DNA of 64,000 nucleotides from Hericium rajendrae (Eukaryota; Basidiomycota; Agaricomycetes; Russulales; Hericiaceae): positions 1,736,001-1,800,000 of the forward strand of contig CM065890.1 in assembly GCA_033439255.1 (NCBI GenBank). Direction: 5' to 3'. Below the pieces are notes generated by a model, which had not been told where the DNA came from, searched no databases, and worked only from the letters and a program-made list of their open reading frames with translations. Shown one piece after another: positions 22,455 through 34,284 of the stretch. The position numbers and the translations under genes were made by a program. The first letter of the stretch is position 1; each line of letters starts with the position of its first letter.

Positions 22455-24992
22455 TCACGAGATGTGTCCATTGATCTTGCACTGATGGATACACACACAG
22501 ACGAAATTAATGTACCAGATGCTTCGAACATGATAGCATCCGTATCAGACCATTCAAGATCGTCACCGACGACATGTACACAGTAGATGCCACCTTGACT
22601 TCGAGTCTCTACAGTCCGGACCAGTCTAAATCATACCTATCCTTCATAGGTCAAGTCTATAAACAAAGTGCGAAAAAACCCGTACCAGTCGCAAGTGAAA
22701 AGGATTGTATCCAATGTCGACGCGAGCGCCTCAACTGCCGGAGCTCATTAATTGCAGGCAAGCGCGGCCGACTTCTCTGTCCCCACTTCTAACGCTGCAA
22801 CACTCCAAGATAACGTCGTTCTACGTCCGTCCTTACTATTCAAGTCATTCACTGTACGCCAAAAGCGTGTTTGAGAACTGCCACACATAGGCAAGGGCTA
22901 GATGACCCTAGTATGTGCGCTCGCTCTATTTGCTGCCAGCACCACCGCTCACGTTCCATCTTCACAGACCTTCAAAAAAACCTCAATATCCTTAACGAGT
23001 CTGACTGCCTACCAGCTGTCGTCGACCTGTCAGCTACTGATTCCAGCGCATTGCCCGCTCACGCGATACTTCTTCCGTGTTGTCACAGATACTCCCGTTA
23101 CCCCTAAGTGCTGGGCCTTAAATGTCGAACGTCTCAATGCGGTTTCTCAGTGGTTTCTCTTCAAAATTTAGCTTCAATAGCTGATCCATCTCGTCGGCAA
23201 TGTTCGTCTTATCCTTATCGCCCAGCAGCTCTCAGAATAAAAATCAACTTCTAGTGTTAGCTCTGCCGACAAGAAGACGGACTCGACGACGATCGCCTAG
23301 AGCGTGAGCAGACCAAAGGCAGACTCAACGGAGATCGTGATCAATGAGCAGACGCTGATGGATGCGTATCAGACAATAAAGGAAAGGTAGAAAGGCTTGT
23401 AACGAAGCTCACAACTGACTCGCGTCGCGCTCAATTGCACGGATCTCGAAAGCGACAGCACGCGTCCCCACACGCATGGATTGATACAGTAGCGCGGACA
23501 GCGGCGTCTGACGAGTCAGCATGAGTCAGCCCCGGGCCGAACCCCCATAGACGCCCGTCCGCGCGCGGCTCGTCTACATAGTCTGCCAGTGCCTCCGCCC
23601 TCGCGTCCCGCTCGCTGCTACCCCTTCCGTCACATCTGCCCCGTCGCCACCGCACTCGCCGTTTTCGCCGCAGCCCACACGCATTTGAGACCCAAAGCAC
23701 CCCATTCGGCGCTGCGCTCGGGCGAGGGCACGATGTCGCGAGGGCCCTTCACCCTCATCCGCGACACGTGCAAAACGAGAACGAAGAACAAGTGCCTCGT
23801 ATGCCCGTGCATCCATTTGTCGTATGTTCACCACTATGGATGGTGCTCGCCTGCCGACGGTATCACACAGAGCCAGCCACGTCGCGGACCCGTTCCTCGC
23901 CGTTCCTCATCGTGTGCTGACCCGCTGCCTGCCGTCTCCCCTGCTTACCTATGCATCATCCGACCGACTGCCGCCGCGAACCCCGAATACCACCACGCGA
24001 TGCTACAACTCGCCTCGCCTCTCGTGGTGCACCGTGCATCGCTACCCCGCACGACACGACTCGACAATGTCACATTGCATCTCCATCCAGCCTGCCTCAA
24101 GTAACAGAGCTCGACACGCTCGAGTACGGCGTCCTTATGGCTTGCGGAAAACGGGGCGTGCGTGGAGCTGTACCACAAAAAGCTGAAGGCATGGTCTTCA
24201 CGTGCGAGGTTGGCGACGTATAGGGTAAAACATGTTCCTACGCACGGGATTCCGCAGGATATTCTTACAATCCAGACGAGCTGGAATAGTTGGCGACAGA
24301 GTTCACCGATAAACCAACTCCGATTCCGAGTCCGGGGATACCGAAGATTGTCGCGATGCAGTCTCAGTCCATGGATTCGATCCATTACGTGCCTTCCCCA
24401 GCCAAAATCACGCATACCCAGCTTCCTGCGCCCCAAATCCGCGTCCGTCCCCGCACCTGCGTCAACAGAACCCTCACGCGGCTTCCACTCGCATGGTTGT
24501 ACTTTTGCTGACACACGGACGACAACATGGCGCCAGCGGATATTCTGCTCAGATGCTCAGCATGTCAGCACAACTTAACGTGCTGCATACGCAGCCCGAG
24601 ACCATGCCGAAATCAGCAATGTTTCCAACGCCGTTTTGGATTAAGAAGCGCTATGTGACCAATTTTAAATTCATTCATATTCTTGAGCTCTCCGTGTGAA
24701 GGTGTTTTAAGTTCATCGCAAGGGAAAACTCTAACAGTACTATGCAGGGATGCCCTGACAAGGAGTACAGGCAAGCATCTTCTCGCTTAGCGCGTCTCCA
24801 GGTGAAACTGAGGGACGCGACCTAACACGCTAGGAGAAGTCGTTGATGGCCGCGCTGTCAGTTGTCAAACGCATTCATGCGTTTGATAGCACGATTCACG
24901 GCATTCTCACGCACCGTACCCTCCATATATGAGAAAGCCTCGCCCTTCATCTGTCCTCCCAGCACCTTGACTACTCCCCTGCCGCGCTTGCA
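22455..24992. other. 2.5-kb gene-poor stretch
   Basis: Overlapping open frames occur on both strands around 23430-24580 in GC-rich DNA, but none has a domain or consistent splicing. A phrase like VELYHKKLKAW near 24160 hints at decayed coding DNA. Nothing named. Confidence 0.4.
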
Positions 24993-26990
24993 ATGGCCAA
25001 CGTGGACATCTTGCCAACGCAGGCGGTCAATGTCAATAATGCTCGGAAGCACGTACTTGAGCTAGATTCTCAGGTACGTTTTTCACATTCTTTATAGCGC
25101 CTTGCTTTCAGCATCGTTGCTGACGCTACTTTCCTCCCTCAGACATCATTTTTGCCGTACAAGCGCCCCAGAGGCGATATCTCTGCCCAACTTAGCAGCA
25201 TCATCGCCGAACAGGACGCTGCGAAAGCAGCAGAGGAAAACACTTGTGAGCTAGATTCTCAGGTACGCTTTTCATACTCTTCATACCGTCTTGTTGGGCA
25301 TTGTTCCTGAAATTGTTTTCCGCCGTACAAGCATCCCAGAAGCGACGTCTCTGTCCAGCTTAGCAACATCATCGCCGAACAGGACGCCGCTGAAGCGGCA
25401 GCGGCAAGCGTAGCTAAGAATGCTGCCGTCCGTCGAATGGTACGTGCCGTCATCTTCTACAAGAGTGTCATCTACTAATGCTTCATTCAGACGCGATCCA
25501 TGACAGCTCATCTGCGCAAGCCGGCTATAGTCTACGATGCGCCAGCCTCATTCGATTTCGGTGCGCAAGTTCAAGATGCTCTTACCCACGAGAGCCCACC
25601 GCTTCCCAAAGCTTCAGTGGCATTATCTCCAAACTCCGAGCTGCCTCTCAAGCTGCAGGAAGACAGCTCACCTTCTGCCCAGGTTCCAGCGTCGTCGTCT
25701 TCAAACAACGCTATGCCTCTCACACCGCAGCAGAAGTACCAGCTAGGCCGGCGTCTTCGGAAACGCAAGGCTACAAAAGGCCCAGGCGGCGTGCGCTTGA
25801 AGGCCGCCAGGAAACATGCCGCCCCAGCTTCCACAGGCCCCGAATTTGTGGCCGAGAAGCTACCGCATTCCAAACCTGGATGGGTTGGCAGCTATGCCGA
25901 GTTGGACAAGGTTGATGGCCGCATGTATACACTACAGGAGCTCCTCAATATGGGCTTCAAGCTTGTCAAGTGGAATGGAAGGTGCATGCCATGCTCTCTT
26001 TCGTCTAATATGGCTGCTGAGCTATGTGTCCTAGGGATTACAAGATCGTCCGCACAGCAAGTGGCCGATCCATGCTCATGCTTGTTGGCCGCCCCGGTGA
26101 AGGTGGCGGTCGAACATGGGAGGAAGTAATAGTTGGAGCAGCGGAGGCAATGGATGCCACAGCTGAAGAGTTCGACCTCCATGAACCCACCAAGATGGCT
26201 CGTGGAGGCTATCCCGTCATCAACATTGGCGTAGGGGCTGGACGTGGACCCCAGGTAAGCTTTCAAGCCATCCTTATGTGCTCTTCTGAGCCACTTCGCA
26301 GGCTCCATACAACCGTGTGGACGTAGCTGCTGCTGTCGGCCTGCTTGCGCATCCTGATATTAAGCGGATCGCACATTTTCAGAGCAGTGAGCATAGTTCA
26401 GTTTGACCTTTGTCTATTTAGCTGACCGTGCCTCGAAAGATGCATTCGCGACCTCGGCACCCAAGCTCTATGCACACTATAAAGACAACATCGACAAGGT
26501 TTTCGAACATAACCCAGACCTCCGCAAGAACTTCCCAGGTAGCATTTTCCCCGCTGCTGCATTCAACTTTGGACCAGACGCCGTGACGATCGCACATCGT
26601 GACAGACAGAATGTTGCCTATGGCCTATGTGGAATAACGTCGCTGGGGTCATTTGATCCTACAAAGGGCGGCCACATTTACTTCTGGGAGCTTGGTCTTG
26701 TTGTTGAGTTTCCACCTGGGTCCACCATCCTTGTCCCCTCCGCCTGCATAACCCATGGGAACACGCCAATTCAGCCTGGCGAACGTCGGTCGTCCTTCAC
26801 GCAATATTGCGCTGGCCATATGTTCAGCTTTGTGTCCCATGGCTACCAGACAGGCACAAAGCTTAACTCAGCAGCTAAGCGTGCGTCCGATGCTCAAGGC
26901 CCAGCAAGATGGCAGTATGGCGTAGATTTGTATTCCAAAGTCAACGAGCTTGCTGATGATATAGTAAAAGTATTTGGTTTCAACATGTAG
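24993..26990 (+). CDS. TET/JBP-type 2-oxoglutarate/Fe(II) dioxygenase
   Basis: Seven exons (24993-25073, 25143-25262, 25332-25439, 25491-25981, 26035-26254, 26302-26386, 26422-26990) keep phase throughout and give 557 residues. The last exon is the double-stranded beta-helix core: TIAHRDRQN supplies the His-x-Asp iron ligands (H427, D429), GGHIYFWELGLVVEFPPGS is the GG-turn and following strands, ITHGNTP supplies the distal His (H480), and GERRSSFTQY the Arg (about 490) that binds 2-oxoglutarate. Known: this class oxidises 5-methylcytosine in DNA, and in mushrooms it is expanded together with KDZ transposons. All catalytic residues are present. The N-terminal half is disordered and basic (GRRLRKRKATKGP). 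No KDZ transposase is visible nearby. Substrate is inferred from family only. Confidence 0.8.
25059..25410 (+). repeat. Intragenic tandem duplication of intron plus exon
   Basis: GAGCTAGATTCTCAGGTACG recurs 189 bp apart (25059 and 25248), each time followed by an intron and an exon encoding P-Y-K-x-P-R-x-D-(IV)-S-x-QLS-x-IIAEQDAA. The dioxygenase thus carries two copies of one coding module, and the duplication copied the splice donor too. Confidence 0.85.
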
Positions 26991-27552
26991 CCATTATACG
27001 CCATCTAGCCGATCGCTGTTACAGACAGAGAAATTGACAGATATTTTTGAGGCCATGCATTCCATTGACTTGCTGCTACCAGATTTCAACATAAGCCAAA
27101 GGCGTCTGCTGCTATCAGTGACGCATGCGCGACTAACGTTTTGCTCGACATCCTCTGAGCTCGGGCCCCCTCATCTTTGAATAGCCAATGAATCGTTGAG
27201 AAGCTTACAAACTCGGCCATCTCTCCTACGTGGCTTCAATAAAGTGAGAAACGAGAAAGCCGTTCAAATAAATTCTAATCTCTGCCTGTTATAAATCACG
27301 CATAAACGCAACGCATAAACGCAAAGAACGTGTCACAGCAACGCCGCTATCTTCACGTATGCAACGCTGACCTCATTCGGCTAAACCCAGCAAACGGAAT
27401 ACGTCATGTTTTCTGCTTTTAAGCCTGCTACAAACGACGTCATCGACTTCTATCAATGCGCCTGAGTAATCACGATACTGCGCGCACACATAAATAAAAC
27501 TTACAGCAGGTCACTCTACGCCATTTTCCAGCTTCCATTGTTGCTTGCAACT
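26991..27552. other. Intergenic region before the array
   Basis: No gene. Contains a short direct repeat CGCATAAACGCAACGCATAAACGCA near 27297-27322 (12-13-bp unit, two copies). Confidence 0.5.
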
Positions 27553-28405
27553 ATGGATCCCTCCAACACACCTATCATCCCAGACTCTTTGAACGAGTGA
27601 GACGTCATATTAAATACATATTTTCTAAATCTGACCACTCTTTTAGCCGCCTACATCGAATCGCAGAGTATAATAATCCCGACTTGGGAATTTACAGCTT
27701 AAAAAAAATCCCCCGCGTACTCGTCTGGTACAATCCACCTTCAAAACCACAGCGCGTTTACTTGCCTCACTCTATGATTCCACTCACGCTATGGCTTCTC
27801 GGTCAAGTTCAGCACGCGACATTCGCAGTTTCCTATAATGGTCCTACGGATAGGATCCATGTTTGCATCCTACCTCTGAACACCGACTACTACGACTTAG
27901 CCATAAGCTGTCTTAATAGGATGTCAACCATGAGAGGTATAACATAATATAAATCATCTTCAAACTATCTTAGGTTGATCTACTTTTAATATAGCGGCTC
28001 ATGAGCCTTCTATACTAGGCGCCTCGCGTCACCAATCTTTTCGAATCGCTGGAAGTCGCACTCCCGTCGTGTGTATCTAATCATCGGTATATTAAAGGCA
28101 GCTATATTAACCTCTTTTAGTATGAGGATTTCCGCAACATATGGGACGGCACTTCATGCCTTTCTGCCAAAAGCTCCATGAAACATTACGACAGTCCTCT
28201 CAAAGTCCATGACTTCGTTCTTGCCGAAGTTCAGATCGTCAAATATCACAAGGGAACGCGTGACCCTTTCATCGGCTTCCACGAAATGAGGAAGGCCTGG
28301 TTTGAGCTTCAGCATATAGTCGTCTTACACACGAGTCCAGAGACAACACCGTCCATATCTCCCTCCCCACTTCATCCTACTGACGTCCTGCCTGCTTACT
28401 TTTGA
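27553..28405 (+). CDS. Array gene 1: two-domain 'VW/WDGR' protein
   Basis: Four exons (27553-27596, 27647-27936, 27995-28065, 28121-28405) give about 229 residues. Domain 1: IPRVLVWYN, then YLPHSMIPLTLWLLGQV, then TDRIHVCILPLN. Linker: HEPSILGASRHQSFRIAG. Domain 2: FRNIWDGT, then VHDFVLAEVQIVKYHKG, then AWFELQHIVVL, ending DVLPAYF. Every block recurs in the next genes, and introns sit at the same places. I know no named family. The strand-rich second domain with D-(FI)-V-x-x-E-V-x-V could be OB-like. The third donor (GTCGTG) is weak. It is the first gene of a head-to-tail array behind the TET/JBP gene. Confidence 0.65.
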
Positions 28406-28999
28406 AGAAATTACATCTCTATCTACTATCTTTCGATTCTTCGTAGCCTCACTCTCATCCGAAGCACATCGCCTTTCAAAAATCGATTCCTCTCCCTTCA
28501 CCGCTAAGATTTCTGACCGTGAGAAGGTCCGATAAACATAACCAAATATTCATTCTTGTCCGCTACGTTGCGCCATCTGTTCTCTTTCAGCCCTTCCCTG
28601 CTCTTCTAGCAAAACGAAATGTTACCACTCAACCAGAACAAGCTCCTTCAGTACAGTATGCCGTACTCTTCCTTGTCTCAAAATCAGCCATTCTAGACTC
28701 TCAAAGCTGCCATCTCCGAATGCCGCAATGATCTTACGATATTTTCTTCCTCATCTGCTACGCATTATACATCGGCTTACTTATGCGCAGTGACTGCTTC
28801 CCCATCCTCCTCCTCGTATACCTCATCAATCTACGAGAAATGCTTTCCTAAGCCAGATCAATCTGTAGTCGGTCGCCGGCGATGGCACCGATCACGACCA
28901 CATAAACATTCCCGCAGTAAGTCTGCGCTAGTGCGGCACCGTTCTCGAATAATCATAGACATTCAAAGCCATTACTACACGAAAACAATACGTAGGCAT
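28406..28999. other. Spacer between array copies
   Basis: No intact gene. Open but motif-free frames at 28519-28731 and 28790-29113. The latter runs into the damaged array copy that follows. Confidence 0.4.
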
Positions 29000-29806
29000 C
29001 ACTTACAGCCAATTAATCCTTGCCCGTCCTCTCCTACGAACTATAGCATATCCTTACGGTGGCTTTCAACGTCAAGTATGGTACGCCCAGCTTCTCACTA
29101 TATTCGTCTATAACCTACTGATTAGATCGAACTTCGCAGCTCTATGATTTCGGAGCCGCCAGTTCGAGAATATTATTGATCAGATCGGCTTTACAAACCA
29201 TTGAAAACCCAACGACCAGGTGCACCTCGCAGTACTGATCGAGGGTGTCACCCTTTCTATACACTATAACATCTTCGACAAATTCGCATGGACACGCCGC
29301 AAACAACGTCTTTTTTCAGCTATGACGGTAAAGCAATACCTCCTTACAACTTTTGGAAACTGACAATCGATTTTAGTCACATCCTTCAGCCGCTTCCCTG
29401 ACAAATACCCAAAATCAAGGACTTCGGTCCTGCGGGATCCGTTTAGTTCGACCTACACCTCCAAGTTTCTTTCTTCTAGTATTAGATCCGCCGCCAGTTG
29501 TATGTTTCTCTACATATATATATTCTTCCAAATATTGATCACATGATATAGGCTCCAGAACGAAACCATAACTTCCAAATCGCAAGGGGATTTTTCCACT
29601 GGACGAATATTCACGGCACTATGTACACATCTGTTACATCCGCCGACATTGTTCTTTTTTTATCAATTATTTCCTCCACACAAAACTCTCGACCGCATGT
29701 ACTGATTGAGCTGGATGCTTCTATGGGGTCTGTCATCGCCTTCTGCACTGTTTTATCCCTGCACCAACGTCAAGGTTTAACGTTCTACGATGCTGGAGAT
29801 ATTTGA
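29000..29806 (+). pseudogene. Array copy 2, damaged or mis-sequenced
   Basis: Recognisable pieces in family order: LRTIAYPYGGFQRQVWYA, then NDQVHLAVLIEG, a GT..AG intron, the linker HPSAASLTNTQNQGLRSCG, then FFHWTNIHG, TSADIVLFLSI and a C-terminal strand VLIELDASMGSVI. The pieces align with domain 1, linker and domain 2 of the neighbours, with the linker splice in the same place. The frame breaks just before NDQVHL; adding one C to the CCC run at 29206-29208 restores ENPNDQVHL, so a length error is possible. Without that the copy is a pseudogene. N-terminal exon not found. Confidence 0.5.
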
Positions 29807-30136
29807 GTGGCTTATCGGTACCTGTAGGAATATTTACCACTTTCGTGCTTTTTTCCAAAAACAAATATGTCACTTTCCTCCACCGATCCAGGTCTGACAT
29901 CCTAAATCTCAACATCGTCATCATGCCAATTATTACACATCGAGCTAAGCCGCGGCTGATTCATTCCACCCTAGTTGAATCCGCTCTCCGTGCCCTTCGA
30001 TCGCATGTAATCTTATCTGCTTCCCCGTTAAACCAGTGAGTTACTCAAATATCATCTTCCCGCTTTCGACCTATCTTCCCGAAAACCAACCTTAGCCATC
30101 ACCTCCTCATATCATACTCCAATCCACATATTCAAC
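29807..30136. other. Spacer between array copies
   Basis: Holds a 38-codon open stretch from an ATG at about 29923 ending before GTGAG, possibly an orphan first exon. Nothing firm. Confidence 0.35.
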
Positions 30137-30989
30137 ATGCCCGAGGGAGAAAGCAACTTCTCCCCTGACAACAATAGTGATTTAGACAATTCAACGCTCG
30201 CGTAAGATACTTTTTGGCTGACTCAAGTAAGTCTTCATGCTAACTTGACTTCAGCCACCGTCTTCGTACCATATTCAACTACGAGAATCATGAAATTGGC
30301 ATCTATGGTTTAGGTGCATCTCCGACGCACTGCGAATGGAACGACTACCCTCGACGCGTCAGACGTCTTCACCGTTCTGGCGCGCAAAATGCTCTGACTC
30401 TGTGGGTTACGGGATTACTAAGACATCTCAATATTTACTCCCGGGACGGAGAGCCGCTGGAGATCGTCAGGGTCACGATTAGTCCTCATGGTGAGGATCA
30501 AGCTGAAGCAGCCATGGCTATACTCGGAGAACAAGCTACGACCATCGGTATGTACCAATTTTCTAAACACTTTGGAGATAGAGTCACATCTTCTTCCTCA
30601 GACAGCGATGAAACCCAGCAAATTTCTATTGGCGCTTCACGCTGTCAGAGTGCCCGTATTCATGGGCTAAATGGCCACTCCGTTCGTCTAATTCATTATC
30701 TTTTCAAAAATCATCTAAAACATCATAGATTCCTCCTTTCACAAACATCTGGGATGGCCGCGAACGCTTCACATCTAAATCAGACATGACCCGTTATACA
30801 AAGCCACTCACCAAAAACGACCACATCCTTCTCGAAGTAGAAGTTGTGAAAAGATTCAATTGGTTTCTACGAAAATGGGAGCCAACAGCATTTGAACTTC
30901 AGCATATTGTCCTTTTGCAGGCTACTCAAGTATCTGCCGAAGATTCTAACTCTTCTCGTATCGCCGACACCTTACCTGTCCAGCTGTAA
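30137..30989 (+). CDS. Array gene 3: two-domain 'VW/WDGR' protein
   Basis: Four exons in perfect phase (30137-30201, 30255-30547, 30602-30681, 30729-30989) give 232 residues. After an acidic leader (MPEGESNFSPDNNSDLD) comes HRLRTIFNYENHEIGIYGL, then ALTLWVTGLLRHL, EIVRVTISP; linker ISIGASRCQSARIHG; domain 2 FTNIWDGRERF, NDHILLEVEVVKRF, AFELQHIVLLQ and the end DTLPVQL. Length and exon sizes nearly equal array gene 1, so this is the cleanest reference copy. No transmembrane, signal or catalytic motif seen. Function unknown. Confidence 0.7.
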
Positions 30990-32468
30990 CGTTCTATTTG
31001 TAGATATCTATCGAAAACAATTGGAATTTCTGCCTTCCTGTTCGCCGCCACCGTACTATCTTCTTCCTCGGCAAGTCGTTTCTTCGTTTCTTTCCGACTG
31101 TTCAGGCACAGGATCCACTGGTTACGAGGCCGGAACTGCTGATGCAGACGCTGGCGCAGGTTCAACAGGCTATACCTCGCTTGTCTAGCCAGGAATCACG
31201 ACTCTTGACTCTGAGAAAACGGCCCTGTATGTTTTTCAAGTCTCTGCTCTAAGAACAACTGATTTTGACGTCTACACATCGAAGACCACACGGCCGCTTC
31301 AGCAACCGAAAGACGATCCCGTCCGACATATCCTTTGAGCACAGGCAGTACGCACGACCCCATTGCAACCCATCTGATGAGCTCGCACAGTTATCCGAGA
31401 TCCATCTCGTCAAACCAGTACCTTGAGCACAAAGAGAAGAACATCACGACCAACTCATAAAGATGGTTTACGGTCCGTCGCCTACACCTGATATACTTCT
31501 TCCATAGAGCTCTTCATTAGCAAGGTCCCCAGACGCCACCAAGACGCAAAAATATGACCGGATCATGGGGAAGAATATGACCACTCCCACTGACCTCTTT
31601 CCCTCATGTCTGCTGTCAAGTCCACAATGCTCACCAACCTACCCCATCATCCACGGCTTCTCCCCCTTCCACACGTCTTCAACACATCGTACGTTTCCAT
31701 ATCAGTCCCCACACGCCCGCAATATGCACCTACGCTACACGCCCGCTACCTGCACGCGCGTAATCGTATACGCTATGCGCGCGCCTGCCCGTCCGTCCGT
31801 CCGACCTACTCCCACGTATCCCCGCGTCGTATGCACGCATATCGCGCCAGAACATGGGCCGAGCCGGCCCAAAGAGGCCTGACTCAACTCGGCCGACGAC
31901 TTCAAGACGGACCTCCACAACAATATACACAATACATCGGATACCATAGCACAGTCCCAAGCACGGCAGTTCGTACCTTCCAAGGCTGGCGCGCACAAAC
32001 GCAAGAATACAGTGACAGCAACACGACGAAGCTACGGACGGTGCATCCACCAGTTCTACCTCTCGCTCCACACATTTGCTGCACCGCGCCCTCCGCTCTG
32101 ACCCTCCTACAGCCGGGCTACCTCGGGCTTATGTACTACCAGCAATTGAAGGACACGACGAACGACAAGGTACGTTTACGTACACAAAAAACGCGCCTGC
32201 CACTCGGTATCTTTCAGCGTGCTGACCATACCGAGATCCGTCCTCCGACGATCGATCGCAGATCGGTATGCGCCTTACACACCGCTCTACACTATATAGC
32301 CTTCCTCTAGCTACGTGAATAAACCTCCTCTTTCCAGCCTGACTGCGCATTCCATTGATTACTTATTTGAACGAAATTTACGGTAAAACAAAATCACATG
32401 ACATCACACATCTCCTGAGCCTACCAAATTCGCGCAGTCGCCTCTCCTTCTTCCCCACCTCTTCCATT
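30990..32468. other. Spacer with unrecognised coding-like DNA
   Basis: Open frames at 31565-31882 and 31606-32310 overlap in different frames. A further frame from about 31888 stays open for some 70 codons without an ATG and reads like protein (DDFKTDLHNNIHNTSDT..) but matches nothing I know. No gene called. Confidence 0.35.
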
Positions 32469-33292
32469 ATGCGTCCCGTATCTCCAGATAGTCAAAGGTA
32501 TCCATTCAACCTATCAATCCTATACGCATCTAAGACCATCCTCTTTCATAGCTGAATTGATTGTTTTCTCAATCGCCAGGACTATGACCTTCACCAGTTC
32601 TCCGTCGACGTCGTCCCAGAATTTTTAGTTTGGGACAACCGTAGAATAAACCACCTTTGCCTCCCTTCTTCCGATAAACCGATAGACATCTTCCTTGTCG
32701 GAGAAGTTATCTATGTACAGCTATTATCACCACGAGGCCAACCACGAGATCAAGTACACATCACTATCCTGCCCATTAACGCTACTCATTCCAACAACGC
32801 CCTGGCTCTTCTAAATTATGAAAAAGCTACTCCAGGTACGTCGCTGTCTTTTGATCTTAAAAACGAAGCTCATGCATACTACTAGCACACCGAGAACCCA
32901 TGCCTATTGGGGCATCCTCTGACCAAAACCTTCACGCCGCAGGACTAGCAGATCCCATGGTACGTGCCAGTTATCACTCCATCTCTTACAGCCTAAATAA
33001 TTTCACATAGATCCTTCCATTTCGAACAGTGTGGGACGGCAGAAAAAGCCCTAACAATCCCCCGGACCTACCACAACTTGATCCCGGTACCGTACAACCA
33101 GGCGACATCGTATCCCTTCGCGTACAGGTCGTCAAACACGACCTTGCTACTTCACACGATTACGGTACATACGAAGTATCTCCTAATGCATGGTTCCATC
33201 TCCAAGCAATAACTCTTCTTGATTCCTGTCCTACGACATATACTCCACAATTTCCGATTCGCCCTGCAGATACCGTACCTTTCGTATTGTAG
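32469..33292 (+). CDS. Array gene 4: two-domain 'VW/WDGR' protein
   Basis: Clear exons 32580-32835, 32886-32959 and 33011-33292: VPEFLVWDN, then CLPSSDKPIDIFLVGEV, DQVHITILPIN; linker EPMPIGASSDQNLHAAG; domain 2 FRTVWDGRKSP, PGDIVSLRVQVVKHD, AWFHLQAITLL and the end ADTVPFVL. The first exon is uncertain: the ATG at 32469 reaches a good donor at 32498 but in the wrong phase for exon 2, so the true start is elsewhere or the sequence has a length error. Exon layout equals that of array genes 1 and 3. Confidence 0.6.
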
Positions 33293-33513
33293 TCATTAGC
33301 AGATCTACTCAAAGTACCATGTACATAACCTATTACACTACGATAACCCAGCATCTTCCTGTTGTCACCGCAGCCGCTCCCGCAGAAAATGTCATCTTCA
33401 CTACAAGGCTAGTGTGTGAAAAAAGGTCCACCGTGTCACATACTTATACATCCAACCGTGCCGCGCAGTCAATTACCCATCACCGCTTCTCTCAATCTCC
33501 TCCCTCCTTCTCG

Positions 33514-34002
33514 ATGTTTATGCTGCCCATTACCGTCATCGGGTCCACGACGGCCACCCCAAACCTCATCGCAAGTGCCGATACAGGCGAATTATGGTCA
33601 GTAAATGAACTAATCTCAACAATCATTAATTCATCCCATTACAGCCGAGCGAGAGCTATCGACTTATTTAAAGATGAGTTAGCTCACAGATATGCCATTC
33701 GCTCCCTTCCTCGGGAACTAGTATGGCGTCAATCTCCACAATATCCTGGTTTTGAACTACATTCGCCTGAAGACGATGTCAACATCCGAGCTTTGATCTT
33801 AGGATCAATCCGATACATCCGCGTATTACCCCGACGGATTTCGCTTTTGTTGGAGGTACATTCCTCGGAGACAGGAATCATTATTCAACAAATGTTCCTG
33901 CTGACGACAAAACTGTCCTTGACGCCAGATGTAATCTGTCTACCAGCTGCTACAAACTGTCGGTTCTCCGGAACTTGCGCAATATATTGGTGTTGCGAAT
34001 AG
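33514..34002 (+). CDS. Array gene 5: shortened family member
   Basis: Two exons (33514-33596, 33645-34002) give 146 residues. RSLPRELVWRQ, then FELHSPEDDVNIRALILGSI align with domain 1 of the neighbours (PRVLVWYN..LPHSMIPLTLWLLGQV). The IGAS linker and the WDGR block are missing; instead SLLLEVHSSETGIIIQQMFLL may be a trimmed domain 2. It ends in TAG-free sequence closing WCCE. Either a divergent short paralogue or a copy that lost its middle. It is the last copy of the array. Confidence 0.45.
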   Translation: MFMLPITVIGSTTATPNLIASADTGELWSVNELISTIINSSHYSRARAIDLFKDELAHRYAIRSLPRELVWRQSPQYPGFELHSPEDDVNIRALILGSIRYIRVLPRRISLLLEVHSSETGIIIQQMFLLTTKLSLTPDVICLPAATNCRFSGTCAIYWCCE

Positions 34003-34284
34003 GATATGGGCTAGCTGAGTTCGCCGATTTTTTTTGGTCACGTTAAATTATTACCCATGTGGATGGATAACATCCTTGTTCATGCCTTGTGTTCATTTTG
34101 ATATCCATTTGAAACTTATCTAGTTGTTGATACCCTGTCACCTATCGTCGTTGTCGAGTTCAGAGTCTCCGATGCTACGAGACAGAAAGGGTCTGGATGA
34201 GCCTTAGAGTCTCAGAGACAGCGGTGACGACGTCCATGATATATCCTTGTGACAGTATGTGGACGCCGGCGGACGTATGACCGC

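Noticed and set aside
31606-32310. 234-codon plus-strand open frame between array copies
   Set aside because: Composition is His/Pro/Thr-rich without motifs, and overlapping frames are also open. No family block of the array is found in it.
24993-34002. KDZ transposon around the TET/JBP gene
   Set aside because: No CxC domain or KDZ transposase motif was found, and no inverted terminal repeats were seen flanking the region.
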